DNA of 64,000 nucleotides from UBA12018 sp051656605 (lineage in GTDB: Bacteria > Bacteroidota > Bacteroidia > Bacteroidales > CAMTPD01), in contig JBOGCF010000056.1 of the NCBI GenBank assembly GCA_051656605.1, forward strand, positions 186,001 to 250,000. The letters are read 5' to 3'. The position numbers and the translations under genes are program-made. Position 1 is the first letter of the stretch. Every line of letters starts with the position of its first letter. Positions 36,517-45,227 of this stretch are shown here, in pieces. The notes below the pieces were generated by a model. That model ran no database searches and was not told the DNA's origin. It saw only the letters and a program-made list of their open reading frames with translations.

Positions 36517-38073
36517 CTACCACCATATTGCATAGAAAAAAGAAAGGATGCATATCACAACCAAGGCCGTAAGATTAAACGATCTTTCTGTCTTGAATAG
36601 TGAAAAGGATATGATGTTTTGAGCTGTTTCTCCGGAAGTATTTCGTTTACCCATTGCAACAATGATTCCGATGCAACAGAGAAAAACAATACCCATGCGA
36701 TCCATCCAAGGTAGTAAAGGATACGTGAGTTTAAATGCAACCGATAATATTATAGAGGCAGTAGCTGTACATAGAGCTCCGTTAGCTGTAGCTTTCTTAT
36801 AAAAGAATCCGGCTAGGAATATCGTAAGTGCTCCAGGACTTATAAATCCTGTAAATTCTTGTATGTATTGAAATGCTTGATCTAGGTTGGATAGAAGCGG
36901 AACAATACAAGCAGCGATCATAATGGATGCAAAGCTGGTCATTTTACCAATTCTTACTAATTGCTTTTGATCGGCTGTTTTATCGATATGCTCCTTATAT
37001 ACATCCATGGTGAAAATAGTAGATATACTATTCATCATAGAGGCTAAAGAGCTTATTATTGCAGCCGTAAGGGCTGCTATAGCTAAGCCTTTTATTCCAT
37101 TAGGCAATAAGTTGCTGATAAGCCAAGGATAGGCTTCATCTGCTTTATTTAAAGGAGCATTGAGAGCAAAGGCTGCTATGCCAGGCACAACAACCAGTAA
37201 AGGTATAACTAGCTTAATTGCCGCAGCGAAAGCCATTCCTTTTTGAGCCTCTTTAATATTTTTCGCAGCTAAAGCTCGTTGTATAATATATTGATTACAG
37301 CCCCAATAGTAAAGATTTGCTACCCATAATCCACCAATCAGCACAGATACTCCAGGAAGATCTTTGTATCCTGGATGTTTGCTAGGTAAAATTAGTTGAA
37401 AGTGATTGTCTGCTTTAGCACAGAGTTTCTCAAATCCTGCAATAACACCATTTCCTTCACTTAACATATTAAGAGCGATAAAGGATGTAATAATTCCACC
37501 TACAATCAAGAAAATGACCTGAATAACGTCTGTCATTGCGACAGCCTTGAGTCCTCCTTTTATAGAATATACACATGCAAACAAAACAAGTCCGATTACC
37601 GCGTAGATCATAGATATATTGATTACACTTTTCAGTGTAATAGCTCCTAGGTAGAGGATTGAGGTTAGGTTTATAAAAACGAATACTGCTAACCAGAAAA
37701 TAGCCATGATACTTTTTACGCGCTTATCATACCGCTCTTCAAGAAATTGTGGCATGGTAAAGATCTTTCTTTTCAAGAAAATAGGAATAAACCATTTTGC
37801 CACAATTAATAAGCCTAGAGCTGCAATCCATTCATAAGTTGCCATGGCTAGTCCTATGGCGTAACCCGATCCACTCATTCCAACAAATTGCTCGGCAGAT
37901 ATATTTGATGCAATAATGGAGGCTCCGATAGCCCACCAAGTGAGTCCACGTCCAGCCAAGAAATAGTCATTAGTATCTCGAGTTTCACCTTTCTTCTTTC
38001 GTGAGACAAATAATCCCACGAATAAAATCAGGCAACAATAAATTACAAATATGGTTAGATCTAAGATTGACAT
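36517..38073 (-). CDS. Sodium/solute symporter (SSS family, SGLT-like)
   Basis: A 518-residue inner-membrane protein with about 13-14 hydrophobic segments. Family features include DYFLAGRGLTWWAIGASIIASNISAEQFVGMSGSGYA split across the first helices, WVANLYYWGCNQYIIQRALAAKN in the middle and the sodium-site helix SSLASMMNSISTIFTMD. SGLT-like members in PULs import the monosaccharides released in the periplasm using the sodium gradient. It is the last gene of the co-directional sulfatase-to-symporter series and is followed by a strong terminator. Confidence 0.93.
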   Translation of the reverse strand: MSILDLTIFVIYCCLILFVGLFVSRKKKGETRDTNDYFLAGRGLTWWAIGASIIASNISAEQFVGMSGSGYAIGLAMATYEWIAALGLLIVAKWFIPIFLKRKIFTMPQFLEERYDKRVKSIMAIFWLAVFVFINLTSILYLGAITLKSVINISMIYAVIGLVLFACVYSIKGGLKAVAMTDVIQVIFLIVGGIITSFIALNMLSEGNGVIAGFEKLCAKADNHFQLILPSKHPGYKDLPGVSVLIGGLWVANLYYWGCNQYIIQRALAAKNIKEAQKGMAFAAAIKLVIPLLVVVPGIAAFALNAPLNKADEAYPWLISNLLPNGIKGLAIAALTAAIISSLASMMNSISTIFTMDVYKEHIDKTADQKQLVRIGKMTSFASIMIAACIVPLLSNLDQAFQYIQEFTGFISPGALTIFLAGFFYKKATANGALCTATASIILSVAFKLTYPLLPWMDRMGIVFLCCIGIIVAMGKRNTSGETAQNIISFSLFKTERSFNLTALVVICILSFFYAIWW

Positions 38074-38104
38074 ATGATTTGGTATTAGAATGTAATATGT
38101 ATAT

Positions 38105-38971
38105 CTACAATTTGTATGGATAGTGATTTATTCCTGGCTCAGCGTTAGTTTTTATTTTAAAAACACTTCCGCTCAATGGATACTTCTCAAGATCCTCATT
38201 ACTCAGTCCAGACCTTGCGGTTGTAATAAAGAGAGTATTGTCTTTACCAAAGGTACATGACGCTACGTTGGGAGCATCAACATTAATCTTTTGCAAAAGA
38301 TTGCCTGTTTTTGTAGACCAAACATACACACCAAAACCGCCCCAATGTGCAACCCAAAGATTATCGTCACGGTCAATCGTCATTCCATCAGGAACTCCTA
38401 ATATATGGGGTATCTGTACTACTGTGCGCTCAAACTCGATTGTGTTTTTACCTCTATTATAGATATAGGCTTCGATACAATTGCGCCCCGAGTCGGCATA
38501 AAAGATTCGATTCTTAGCTTTGTTCCAGACGATACCATTTGGAATGCATTGGTTTGTTAAGAGTTTGGTTAAGCTTAGCTTCCTATCAATACAATATAAT
38601 GCTCCGCTCCGATATTGGTTTTCCATGTTCATGACACCAAAGAAGAGTCGGCCGTCAGGAGACGCTTTTCCGTCATTTGGCCTGAATTGTGGAGGAATTT
38701 CAAGATCCACAATGGTTGCTTTTTTCTTTGTTTGAGTGTTGTATCGGATTAATCGGGTTTGCCCTGTAATGACCACATCGTTATCTTTGATGGGAACTAT
38801 TGTCGATATTCGTTCTCCAAATGAAATCTTATCTACCTGATTTGTTGTTATATCACATTGAAAAAGTATTCCATTCTCAATATCCACCCAAAGTAATAGA
38901 TTGGTATCTGGTAGCCATGTGATACCTTCTCCAATTTCTGCTTTAGCTTTATAGAATAATTCTGCTTTCAT
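38105..38971 (-). CDS. SMP-30/gluconolactonase-family lactonase
   Basis: A 288-residue six-bladed beta-propeller without signal peptide. The metal ligands expected for the family are present: Glu15 (AEIGEGITW), Asn in CIPNGIVWN and Asp in GVPDGMTIDRDDN. The family hydrolyses sugar lactones to sugar acids in the cytosol. Its position between an SDR dehydrogenase gene (15 bp upstream) and the symporter gene (31 bp downstream) fits the second step of an oxidative sugar pathway, opening the lactone made by the dehydrogenase. Confidence 0.9.
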   Translation of the reverse strand: MKAELFYKAKAEIGEGITWLPDTNLLLWVDIENGILFQCDITTNQVDKISFGERISTIVPIKDNDVVITGQTRLIRYNTQTKKKATIVDLEIPPQFRPNDGKASPDGRLFFGVMNMENQYRSGALYCIDRKLSLTKLLTNQCIPNGIVWNKAKNRIFYADSGRNCIEAYIYNRGKNTIEFERTVVQIPHILGVPDGMTIDRDDNLWVAHWGGFGVYVWSTKTGNLLQKINVDAPNVASCTFGKDNTLFITTARSGLSNEDLEKYPLSGSVFKIKTNAEPGINHYPYKL

Positions 38972-38986
38972 TTATTTCTGGTTTAA

Positions 38987-39784
38987 TTAATTTGTTTCGT
39001 CTTGCATCACGGCAGATCTGCCTCCATCCATCAAAATAGTTGTTCCACTAATAAATTTAGCATGTGAGGACGAAAGATATACACACAAACTACCAACTTC
39101 TTCTACTGTTCCTATTTTCTTGACAGGATGTAAATTAATTGTTCGTTGTCTTTCTGCTTGTGGATCAGGAAAAGAGTTAAACCAAGTATCATTACCGGCA
39201 GTGTCAATAAACCCGGGTGCAATTCCAACTGTACGGATTAAAGGTCCCCATTCGATAGCCAAACTGCGAACTAATCCTGTAATCGCGGTTTTAGTAACAT
39301 TATATGGAAAACAACCTGGAATGGATGTATATGCATGGTTAGAAGTCATTAATAATAAAACACCAAGGCTGCTTTTCTCAAGATATGGTTTACAACATTT
39401 TGCTAGTCGCCAATGTGATGCCAGATTCAGGTTGTGATTATACATCCATTCTTCTTCAGTACAGAGTTCTGCACCTTTAAATATGTTTACCCCTGCATTA
39501 GATACTACAATATCTAGTTTGCCAAATTTATCAATGGTTTGTAGTACGAGATGTTCTATTTCTTCTGTTTTAGTTACATCAGTCTGGACATATAATGATT
39601 TTACGCCTTCATACTCAACTATATTTTTGAATTCGATAGCACTTTCATCAGTTTCTGCTTTACGAGAGCATCCAACGATATTTGCGCCTGCACGCGCAAA
39701 TTCGCGTGCAGTGCCCAATCCAATTCCAGAAGAAACTCCAGTTACTAGTACTACTTTATCAGTAAGGTCTATAATAAAACTCAT
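38987..39784 (-). CDS. SDR-family NAD(P)-dependent dehydrogenase
   Basis: A 265-residue classical short-chain dehydrogenase: TGVSSGIGLG nucleotide-binding loop, SNAGVN, catalytic Ser in MTSNHAYT and the YxxxK pair in YNVTK, ending with SGTTILMDGG. Context with lactonase, enolase-superfamily and RraA-like genes, separated by 9-18 bp, suggests it oxidises the anomeric carbon of the imported sugar or uronate to a lactone, as in non-phosphorylating L-fucose, L-rhamnose or uronate routes of other bacteria. The sugar cannot be named from sequence. Confidence 0.9.
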   Translation of the reverse strand: MSFIIDLTDKVVLVTGVSSGIGLGTAREFARAGANIVGCSRKAETDESAIEFKNIVEYEGVKSLYVQTDVTKTEEIEHLVLQTIDKFGKLDIVVSNAGVNIFKGAELCTEEEWMYNHNLNLASHWRLAKCCKPYLEKSSLGVLLLMTSNHAYTSIPGCFPYNVTKTAITGLVRSLAIEWGPLIRTVGIAPGFIDTAGNDTWFNSFPDPQAERQRTINLHPVKKIGTVEEVGSLCVYLSSSHAKFISGTTILMDGGRSAVMQDETN

Positions 39785-39793
39785 AATAGTGTA

Positions 39794-40963
39794 TTAAATG
39801 TAAAAGTTGTCCGGTGCATTTTCAGTAATTCCTGGATGTTTTTCCATTTCATCCTCAATAAGGTCTACGCCAAGTCCTGGTCGATCAGATAAATGAAGCA
39901 TGCCATCATAAACCATTTCTGCGATTGGATAATCAATAATTGTATCCCGCCATGGAACATCACTAAACATAAATTCTTGTCTGAAGAAATTCGGAATTGA
40001 GGCACATACATGAGCTGAAGCTAATGTTGATAATGGACCGTTTGGATTGTGAGGAGCAATCAAAACATTATATGCTTCGGCCATTGTTGCCATTCGCTTC
40101 ATTTCTGAAGGACCACCACAACGGGTTATATCAGGCATAATGATATCACAAATGTGTTTTTCAAGCAAAGGGCGAACTCCAAATCTGGTATAATGACGTT
40201 CGCCTACACAGATAGCGACTTCTGAAGGGATCCGTTCTCGCATTGCTCTTAGAGTATCTGCACTTTCTGGACCCGCAGGTTCTTCGTACCAAGTGATATT
40301 CAATTTAGCAAGACGTTGAGCCATTTTTACAGCAATTTGATAATTAAGCATTGCATGTGTTTCGATCATAATATCGAAATCTGGACCAACGGCATCTCGC
40401 ACAGCTTTTGATACTTCAAACGCTAAATCTTGTTGTGCAGTTGATAGTGTAAGATTAGAAGAAAGATCTTCACCATAAAGGTAGTTGGTATGTGCAAATG
40501 GATCAAATTTTAGTCCAGTAAACCCTGCTTCTTTTACTTTGAGAGCCTGTTCTGCATAATCGTTGGTATTGTGTCCTCCTTTTGTAAACCAATAATTTGC
40601 ATAAAGAAGTACATTTTTTCGATAAGCTCCACCGAGTAATTGATAGCATGGTGTTTTTAAGTACTTTCCTTTTAAGTCAAGTAAAGCCATATCGATACCA
40701 CTGATCGCACAAAGACTAGCTCCGTTTGGTCCTACCCAGTTGAGGTCTCGGTAAAGTTTGGTCCAGATGAAATCCGTACTTAAAGGATCTAATCCAATAA
40801 TGCGTTGACCTACATGTTTTGCAGCCTCATATACGATCGGACTGCCTGGCCAGTTTGTTGCTTCTCCTACACCGGTAACACCTTCATCTGTATATATTTT
40901 TATAAGTGTCCAGTTGTATTTAATTCCTTGTACAAGCCAAACTTTTACATCTGTTATTTTCAT
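39794..40963 (-). CDS. Enolase-superfamily sugar-acid dehydratase (mandelate racemase/muconate lactonizing family)
   Basis: A 389-residue protein with the capping domain (MKITDVKVWLVQG, GVGEATNWPGSP) and barrel of the superfamily. Likely metal ligands are the Glu of IMIETHAML, the Glu of TWYEEPAG and the Glu of CVGERHYTR; APHNPNGPL supplies the C-terminal His typical of dehydratases of the mandelate-racemase subgroup such as galactonate dehydratase. The K-x-K motif of racemases is replaced by LKFDPF. It likely removes water from the sugar acid to give a 2-keto-3-deoxy acid, but a lactone cycloisomerase role is also possible. Confidence 0.9.
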   Translation of the reverse strand: MKITDVKVWLVQGIKYNWTLIKIYTDEGVTGVGEATNWPGSPIVYEAAKHVGQRIIGLDPLSTDFIWTKLYRDLNWVGPNGASLCAISGIDMALLDLKGKYLKTPCYQLLGGAYRKNVLLYANYWFTKGGHNTNDYAEQALKVKEAGFTGLKFDPFAHTNYLYGEDLSSNLTLSTAQQDLAFEVSKAVRDAVGPDFDIMIETHAMLNYQIAVKMAQRLAKLNITWYEEPAGPESADTLRAMRERIPSEVAICVGERHYTRFGVRPLLEKHICDIIMPDITRCGGPSEMKRMATMAEAYNVLIAPHNPNGPLSTLASAHVCASIPNFFRQEFMFSDVPWRDTIIDYPIAEMVYDGMLHLSDRPGLGVDLIEDEMEKHPGITENAPDNFYI

Positions 40964-40981
40964 GAGTTTTTGATTTTAAGA

Positions 40982-41674
40982 TTACATAATTCCATATTTG
41001 TCAAAAGCATCGCGAGATTTCATTCCTTCTTGAATCTTTTTGAGTACAATCTTTTCGCCTCGAGCTTTTTCTAAGGCTTTGATAAAAACTTCATCTTCGA
41101 TTACTTTTGGAACAATACAAACACCGTCAATATCCCCGATAATGATATCACCATTGTTGATGCGAACACCTTCTATTTCGATAGGAACGCGGTAGTCAAT
41201 TACTTTTCCGCGCGGGGCCTGATCTTGTGCATAGAAACCATACGAGAAACATGGAAATTCAAGTTTAAGAATACCACTAGTGTCTCTAGAGTATCCATTT
41301 ACTACAGCACCTGCAGCTTTGCAGCATATGGCACGGGCACTCATTAATTCTCCCCAAAGTGCATAAGTAGGAGAAGATCCAGTGCAAATATATACTTCAT
41401 CTTCTTTTAGGTCGTCAAGAGCTTCTAGCATTAGACCAAACGAGCGATTGAGTATTGGGTTATTTCCTAGTTCAATATTGTTTTCGATAACATCAGCTTC
41501 GAGTACGGTCATAGCTCGTCCTACGAGAAAAATGTCGTTTTGTATGGGTCTAATCTTAGGTGGTAGAAACTGATGAAAATATCCTAGTTTGTCCATTATA
41601 TCACCGACAACAGCGGTGTAGAGATCTTTGCGAATTAACTCAAAAAGCTCTTTGTCATTTTGCCATTCTTTCAT
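40982..41674 (-). CDS. RraA-like family protein, probable aldolase/decarboxylase
   Basis: A 230-residue protein with the RraA fold signature: VVGDIMDKLG near the start, GRAMTVLEAD, ARAICCKAAGAVVNGYSRD (the Arg-Asp pair that binds substrate and metal) and GDIDGVCIVP. Besides the RNase E regulator, this family contains class II pyruvate aldolases (HMG/CHA aldolase) and oxaloacetate decarboxylases. Placed 18 bp before the dehydratase gene, it is best explained as the aldolase cleaving a 2-keto-3-deoxy sugar acid to pyruvate plus an aldehyde. The assignment of role rests on context. Confidence 0.85.
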   Translation of the reverse strand: MKEWQNDKELFELIRKDLYTAVVGDIMDKLGYFHQFLPPKIRPIQNDIFLVGRAMTVLEADVIENNIELGNNPILNRSFGLMLEALDDLKEDEVYICTGSSPTYALWGELMSARAICCKAAGAVVNGYSRDTSGILKLEFPCFSYGFYAQDQAPRGKVIDYRVPIEIEGVRINNGDIIIGDIDGVCIVPKVIEDEVFIKALEKARGEKIVLKKIQEGMKSRDAFDKYGIM

Positions 41675-41706
41675 TTTGTATAAAAGTTGTATTAGAAATT
41701 ATATTG

Positions 41707-44700
41707 TTATTCGATGCGTAGTGTGACTGCTCCGCTTATCGTGTCTCCGGTTTTTATAGGTTTACGATATGGGGCGTAATATCCTTCGAGGAACATTTCG
41801 TTTCCGGCAGTTACAAACTCTGCAATCAAAAAGCGAATGCGATCGTTGTGTAACCAAGAACGCCAATGCTGCTTTCCATTGGAACGGATGGTTATTTGGT
41901 TGCCTGCTTGATTGTTAAGTCCGGCATACCAGATGTTACGGCGTGTAGATCGAAAGTCGTTACTGCCTAGTTGGTTATGGTCTCGACTCCAAGCCCATGT
42001 CGGCTGTATACGCGCATGAATCGAGTCGGGCACTCCTTTGTAGTATAGATTGGCGGAGCCAACGGTGCGGCTGATATGATCTTCCGGGTATACACTCCAC
42101 ATGCCATCTCGTCGCCAAAATAGCTGGTCAAATTCTTTCGGTGCTTCGAATACAAGTCCCCATTGACGTGGGTTTACATCTTGTAAAGCATCAAATGAAT
42201 AGGTTACTTGTATTTCTCCGTTGGCATTGATGCGAAGCGTATAGTTTCCGTCAAATTCTTTGTAACTTCCGTCTACGCTAATTAATACATCATTCTCTTC
42301 TTTATTCGCATTGACTGATTTAACGTTCCACTCACTACATAGCTCATTAAATGGAGGAGTGTTTGCATTGTGATTCGGATAGCATCCGCCACCTGTAAGG
42401 GGAAGTGCCATTAGCCATGGACCTCCGTTGATAATCTTTTTGCCGTTTCGTATCATTGACAGAATTTGTCCGGTGGCTTTGTCTACTTGGCATTCAAAGT
42501 TTTTACCTTTAGCTATGATTCGATTGTCCTTTTGACTAATAGTTGTTTTTAAAGTCTCAAGATCGGGCATCTCATTTTGAGTTTGTTTTCCTACCGGAAG
42601 TAAATACTCATCAGCAACAAAACCTTTCGGATCGATAAATCGTAAATAAAGTTGGTTCGCTTGCTCTGGCGATGAGATTTGGATCGGAATGATACCTGTT
42701 TTACCCGGAGCGATAGCGGTTTTGGCGATGCCTGTTTCATTTCCATACATCCATTCGATTCTGAGTTCGTCAAGATTGGTAAACGTATAGCGGTTTTCTA
42801 TCTCAATATTTAACGTAGCCGATGGGTCAAGTTTCTGAGTATGGAGGCGTATTGGACTATATGATTTCTTCATGTCCCAATATTCAGGTTTCGGTCTTCT
42901 CCATCCGTCAATAGGACCCCAAGGACCATAACCAACAGCACTGCCATCGGGCATTTGAAAGATGTCGTCTATTCCAGACCATATAGATCCTCCTAATACA
43001 GCATCTGTTTTATACATATTATCCCAGGTTGGAGCTAAAGCTAAAGCCCAGTCACTTCGTACTCCGGGATCCGTTACCAACTCACTTCTGTTGTATACGT
43101 TAAGGTGGCAGTATTCACCGTACACCATTGGTCGATCACTATTTTCGACAGCTTTGTATCCATTGGGGCCCGGATAGTGAATGTTGGCAATAGGGGAGGT
43201 ACTTCCTTGATTGTTGAATCCTCCGTATGCTTGATCATGAAAAGCAGACGGTCTTGTTGTATCAGCTTTCCTCATGTATTCAAGTACTTGTGCAAACTCA
43301 TTATTCCAATAAGATTCATTGGCCATTGACCAAAATATAACAGAAGGGTGATTACGGTAGAAATGGATGGTTTCCATGTTGGCCTGCAAAACGTAAGGAT
43401 AGTATTGAGTATCGCGGTAATTCAATGTTTGCCAATTTTCATTGGCATGATGGCCTATCCAACAAACGGGAGATTCTACTTCAACAAATAAACCTAATCG
43501 GTCACAAGCATCAATAAACTCCTCACCCGGAGGGTAGTGAGACGTACGAATAAAATTACAGTTTGCATCGCGGAAAAGTTCAGCATCTTTTTCTCGAAGA
43601 TCAGTAGTAAGTACACGCCCTGTAAGGGGATGTGCTTCATGTCGGCAAACTCCACGAAGTTTGATAGGTGTTCCGTTAACAAATACGCGATTGCCTTTGA
43701 GTTCCACTTCCCTAAATCCTATTTGCTTTTTGATTCCTTGCGTCGAAGATCCATCAAGACATAAATCAACATTCATGGTATAGAGGTTAGGATGCTCATT
43801 GTCCCATAGTCGAGGTTTGTCTACGTCTAGTTCTATGATGCCTGTCCATGTTTCATTAGGATTGAGACGAGGCAGCTTATAATTAGATGCAGCTTGATGT
43901 TTATCGAGTGCGATTCGGATATACGTATCTTCTATTACTTCTTTAGAGTTATTTGCAACTGTTGCACGTAAACGAAGTTTGGCATTGGTGTATGTGTCAT
44001 CGAGATCGGTTTCGATGCGTAGATCGGTAATATGCACATTCGGAAGAGCAAATAGCGTGACTTTGCGAGTGATTCCGCCCAGCTGATGCGCTGCATATTG
44101 GGTGAGGCTGCCTAGCATGTCGGCCATAGATTCACTTCTTACGAGTAGTTCTATTTCATTGCCGGTATTTCTACGAATAAAGTTAGTAATGTCTATCTCA
44201 TAAGGAGTCATACCACCCATGTGATAGCCGGCTTCTTTTCCATTGATTAATACTTTATATTCGCTATGCACACCGTCGAAGCGAAGTTTAACCTGTTTAT
44301 TGTTCCAATCAGAAGGAATCAAAAAGTCTCGTTTATAATGCCCCCATTGCGCCGAGTCGACTTGGAATCCTTGCATACTCCATTGTCCGGGAACTTCGAT
44401 TGGCTGCCATTTATTGCTATTTTCTTTTTCTGCAAATTGCCAGATACCATTGAGCGAAATAATCGGATTATAAACGCCTGCAACATGAACAGGTAGTGGA
44501 GCATACGTTGGAAGTACGGCTTCTACGTCAACATTTTGGTCCACAATGTAGGACTGTGTGGCTTTCAAAGATTCTTTTTTATCTCCTGCAAATGCCGTTA
44601 AAGGTTTCTGATTAGAAGAATATATATTGAGTTCATTTACAACTGCATTAGGCCCTTTGATAACATCAAAAATCAATACAAGCTGCCCGTAAGCGTATGC

Positions 44701-45105
44701 TTTCCGGGGCAGTTGTATTAGTTTTTTTATTTCTTGTTGCTTGGGGATTACGATTGATTCAACAATTGCATTACCATCTGCTGAAATTGAAATAGTACGT
44801 TCTGCATCTGCCAAAAACGTGACTTCTATCCAATAATCGGAATGGATATCAATCTTATCAAATGCATAGATAATAGAGCTTCCAAAGCTACAGGTTCTTG
44901 CTTTTTCTGATCCTTCTATAGATAAGGGTAATGTATAGTTATCTCCCTTTATTAAGAATCCTTGATTTGAAGTGTTGCCACAATCATTTGTAGCCACTAG
45001 ATATTTTGATTCTATGGTTGTTTGAGCTTGTGCCACTGAGAAGCTCAAACTTGAAATCAGCAAGATTGTTCTACCAATTTGACATATCTTATGTTTTGTA
45101 TTCAT
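41707..45105 (-). CDS. GH2 family glycosidase with extra N-terminal beta-sandwich domain
   Basis: A 1132-residue secreted enzyme, signal peptide ending at AQAQ (residue 28). Residues about 30-170 form an extra beta-rich domain (GFLIKGDNY, YWIEVTFLADAE, FDVIKGPNAVVNELNIY) resembling CBM6/35-type or malectin-like modules. The GH2 core follows: jelly roll (205-350), Ig-like (355-465), TIM barrel (465-790) with acid/base Glu597 (WSMANESY, Ala replacing the usual Gly of GNE) and nucleophile Glu664 (VYGEYCHLN). It is paralogous to the GH2 at 26544-29450. The sulfatase gene upstream suggests a sulfated beta-linked substrate. Confidence 0.9.
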   Translation of the reverse strand: MNTKHKICQIGRTILLISSLSFSVAQAQTTIESKYLVATNDCGNTSNQGFLIKGDNYTLPLSIEGSEKARTCSFGSSIIYAFDKIDIHSDYWIEVTFLADAERTISISADGNAIVESIVIPKQQEIKKLIQLPRKAYAYGQLVLIFDVIKGPNAVVNELNIYSSNQKPLTAFAGDKKESLKATQSYIVDQNVDVEAVLPTYAPLPVHVAGVYNPIISLNGIWQFAEKENSNKWQPIEVPGQWSMQGFQVDSAQWGHYKRDFLIPSDWNNKQVKLRFDGVHSEYKVLINGKEAGYHMGGMTPYEIDITNFIRRNTGNEIELLVRSESMADMLGSLTQYAAHQLGGITRKVTLFALPNVHITDLRIETDLDDTYTNAKLRLRATVANNSKEVIEDTYIRIALDKHQAASNYKLPRLNPNETWTGIIELDVDKPRLWDNEHPNLYTMNVDLCLDGSSTQGIKKQIGFREVELKGNRVFVNGTPIKLRGVCRHEAHPLTGRVLTTDLREKDAELFRDANCNFIRTSHYPPGEEFIDACDRLGLFVEVESPVCWIGHHANENWQTLNYRDTQYYPYVLQANMETIHFYRNHPSVIFWSMANESYWNNEFAQVLEYMRKADTTRPSAFHDQAYGGFNNQGSTSPIANIHYPGPNGYKAVENSDRPMVYGEYCHLNVYNRSELVTDPGVRSDWALALAPTWDNMYKTDAVLGGSIWSGIDDIFQMPDGSAVGYGPWGPIDGWRRPKPEYWDMKKSYSPIRLHTQKLDPSATLNIEIENRYTFTNLDELRIEWMYGNETGIAKTAIAPGKTGIIPIQISSPEQANQLYLRFIDPKGFVADEYLLPVGKQTQNEMPDLETLKTTISQKDNRIIAKGKNFECQVDKATGQILSMIRNGKKIINGGPWLMALPLTGGGCYPNHNANTPPFNELCSEWNVKSVNANKEENDVLISVDGSYKEFDGNYTLRINANGEIQVTYSFDALQDVNPRQWGLVFEAPKEFDQLFWRRDGMWSVYPEDHISRTVGSANLYYKGVPDSIHARIQPTWAWSRDHNQLGSNDFRSTRRNIWYAGLNNQAGNQITIRSNGKQHWRSWLHNDRIRFLIAEFVTAGNEMFLEGYYAPYRKPIKTGDTISGAVTLRIE

Positions 45106-45227
45106 GTGTAAAAAGTTATTTGTGTAAAACTAATAACTTGTTGACACAAAATGATTAAATAATAATTGATCTATTTGTTTTATATGGGAACAAAAACGTT
45201 TATAAGTTGTATTATTCGGTATTATTT

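Noticed and set aside
40982..41674. Calling this gene rraA (RNase E regulator) or menG
   Set aside because: The operon context with sugar-acid enzymes and the family's aldolase members make those classical labels misleading.
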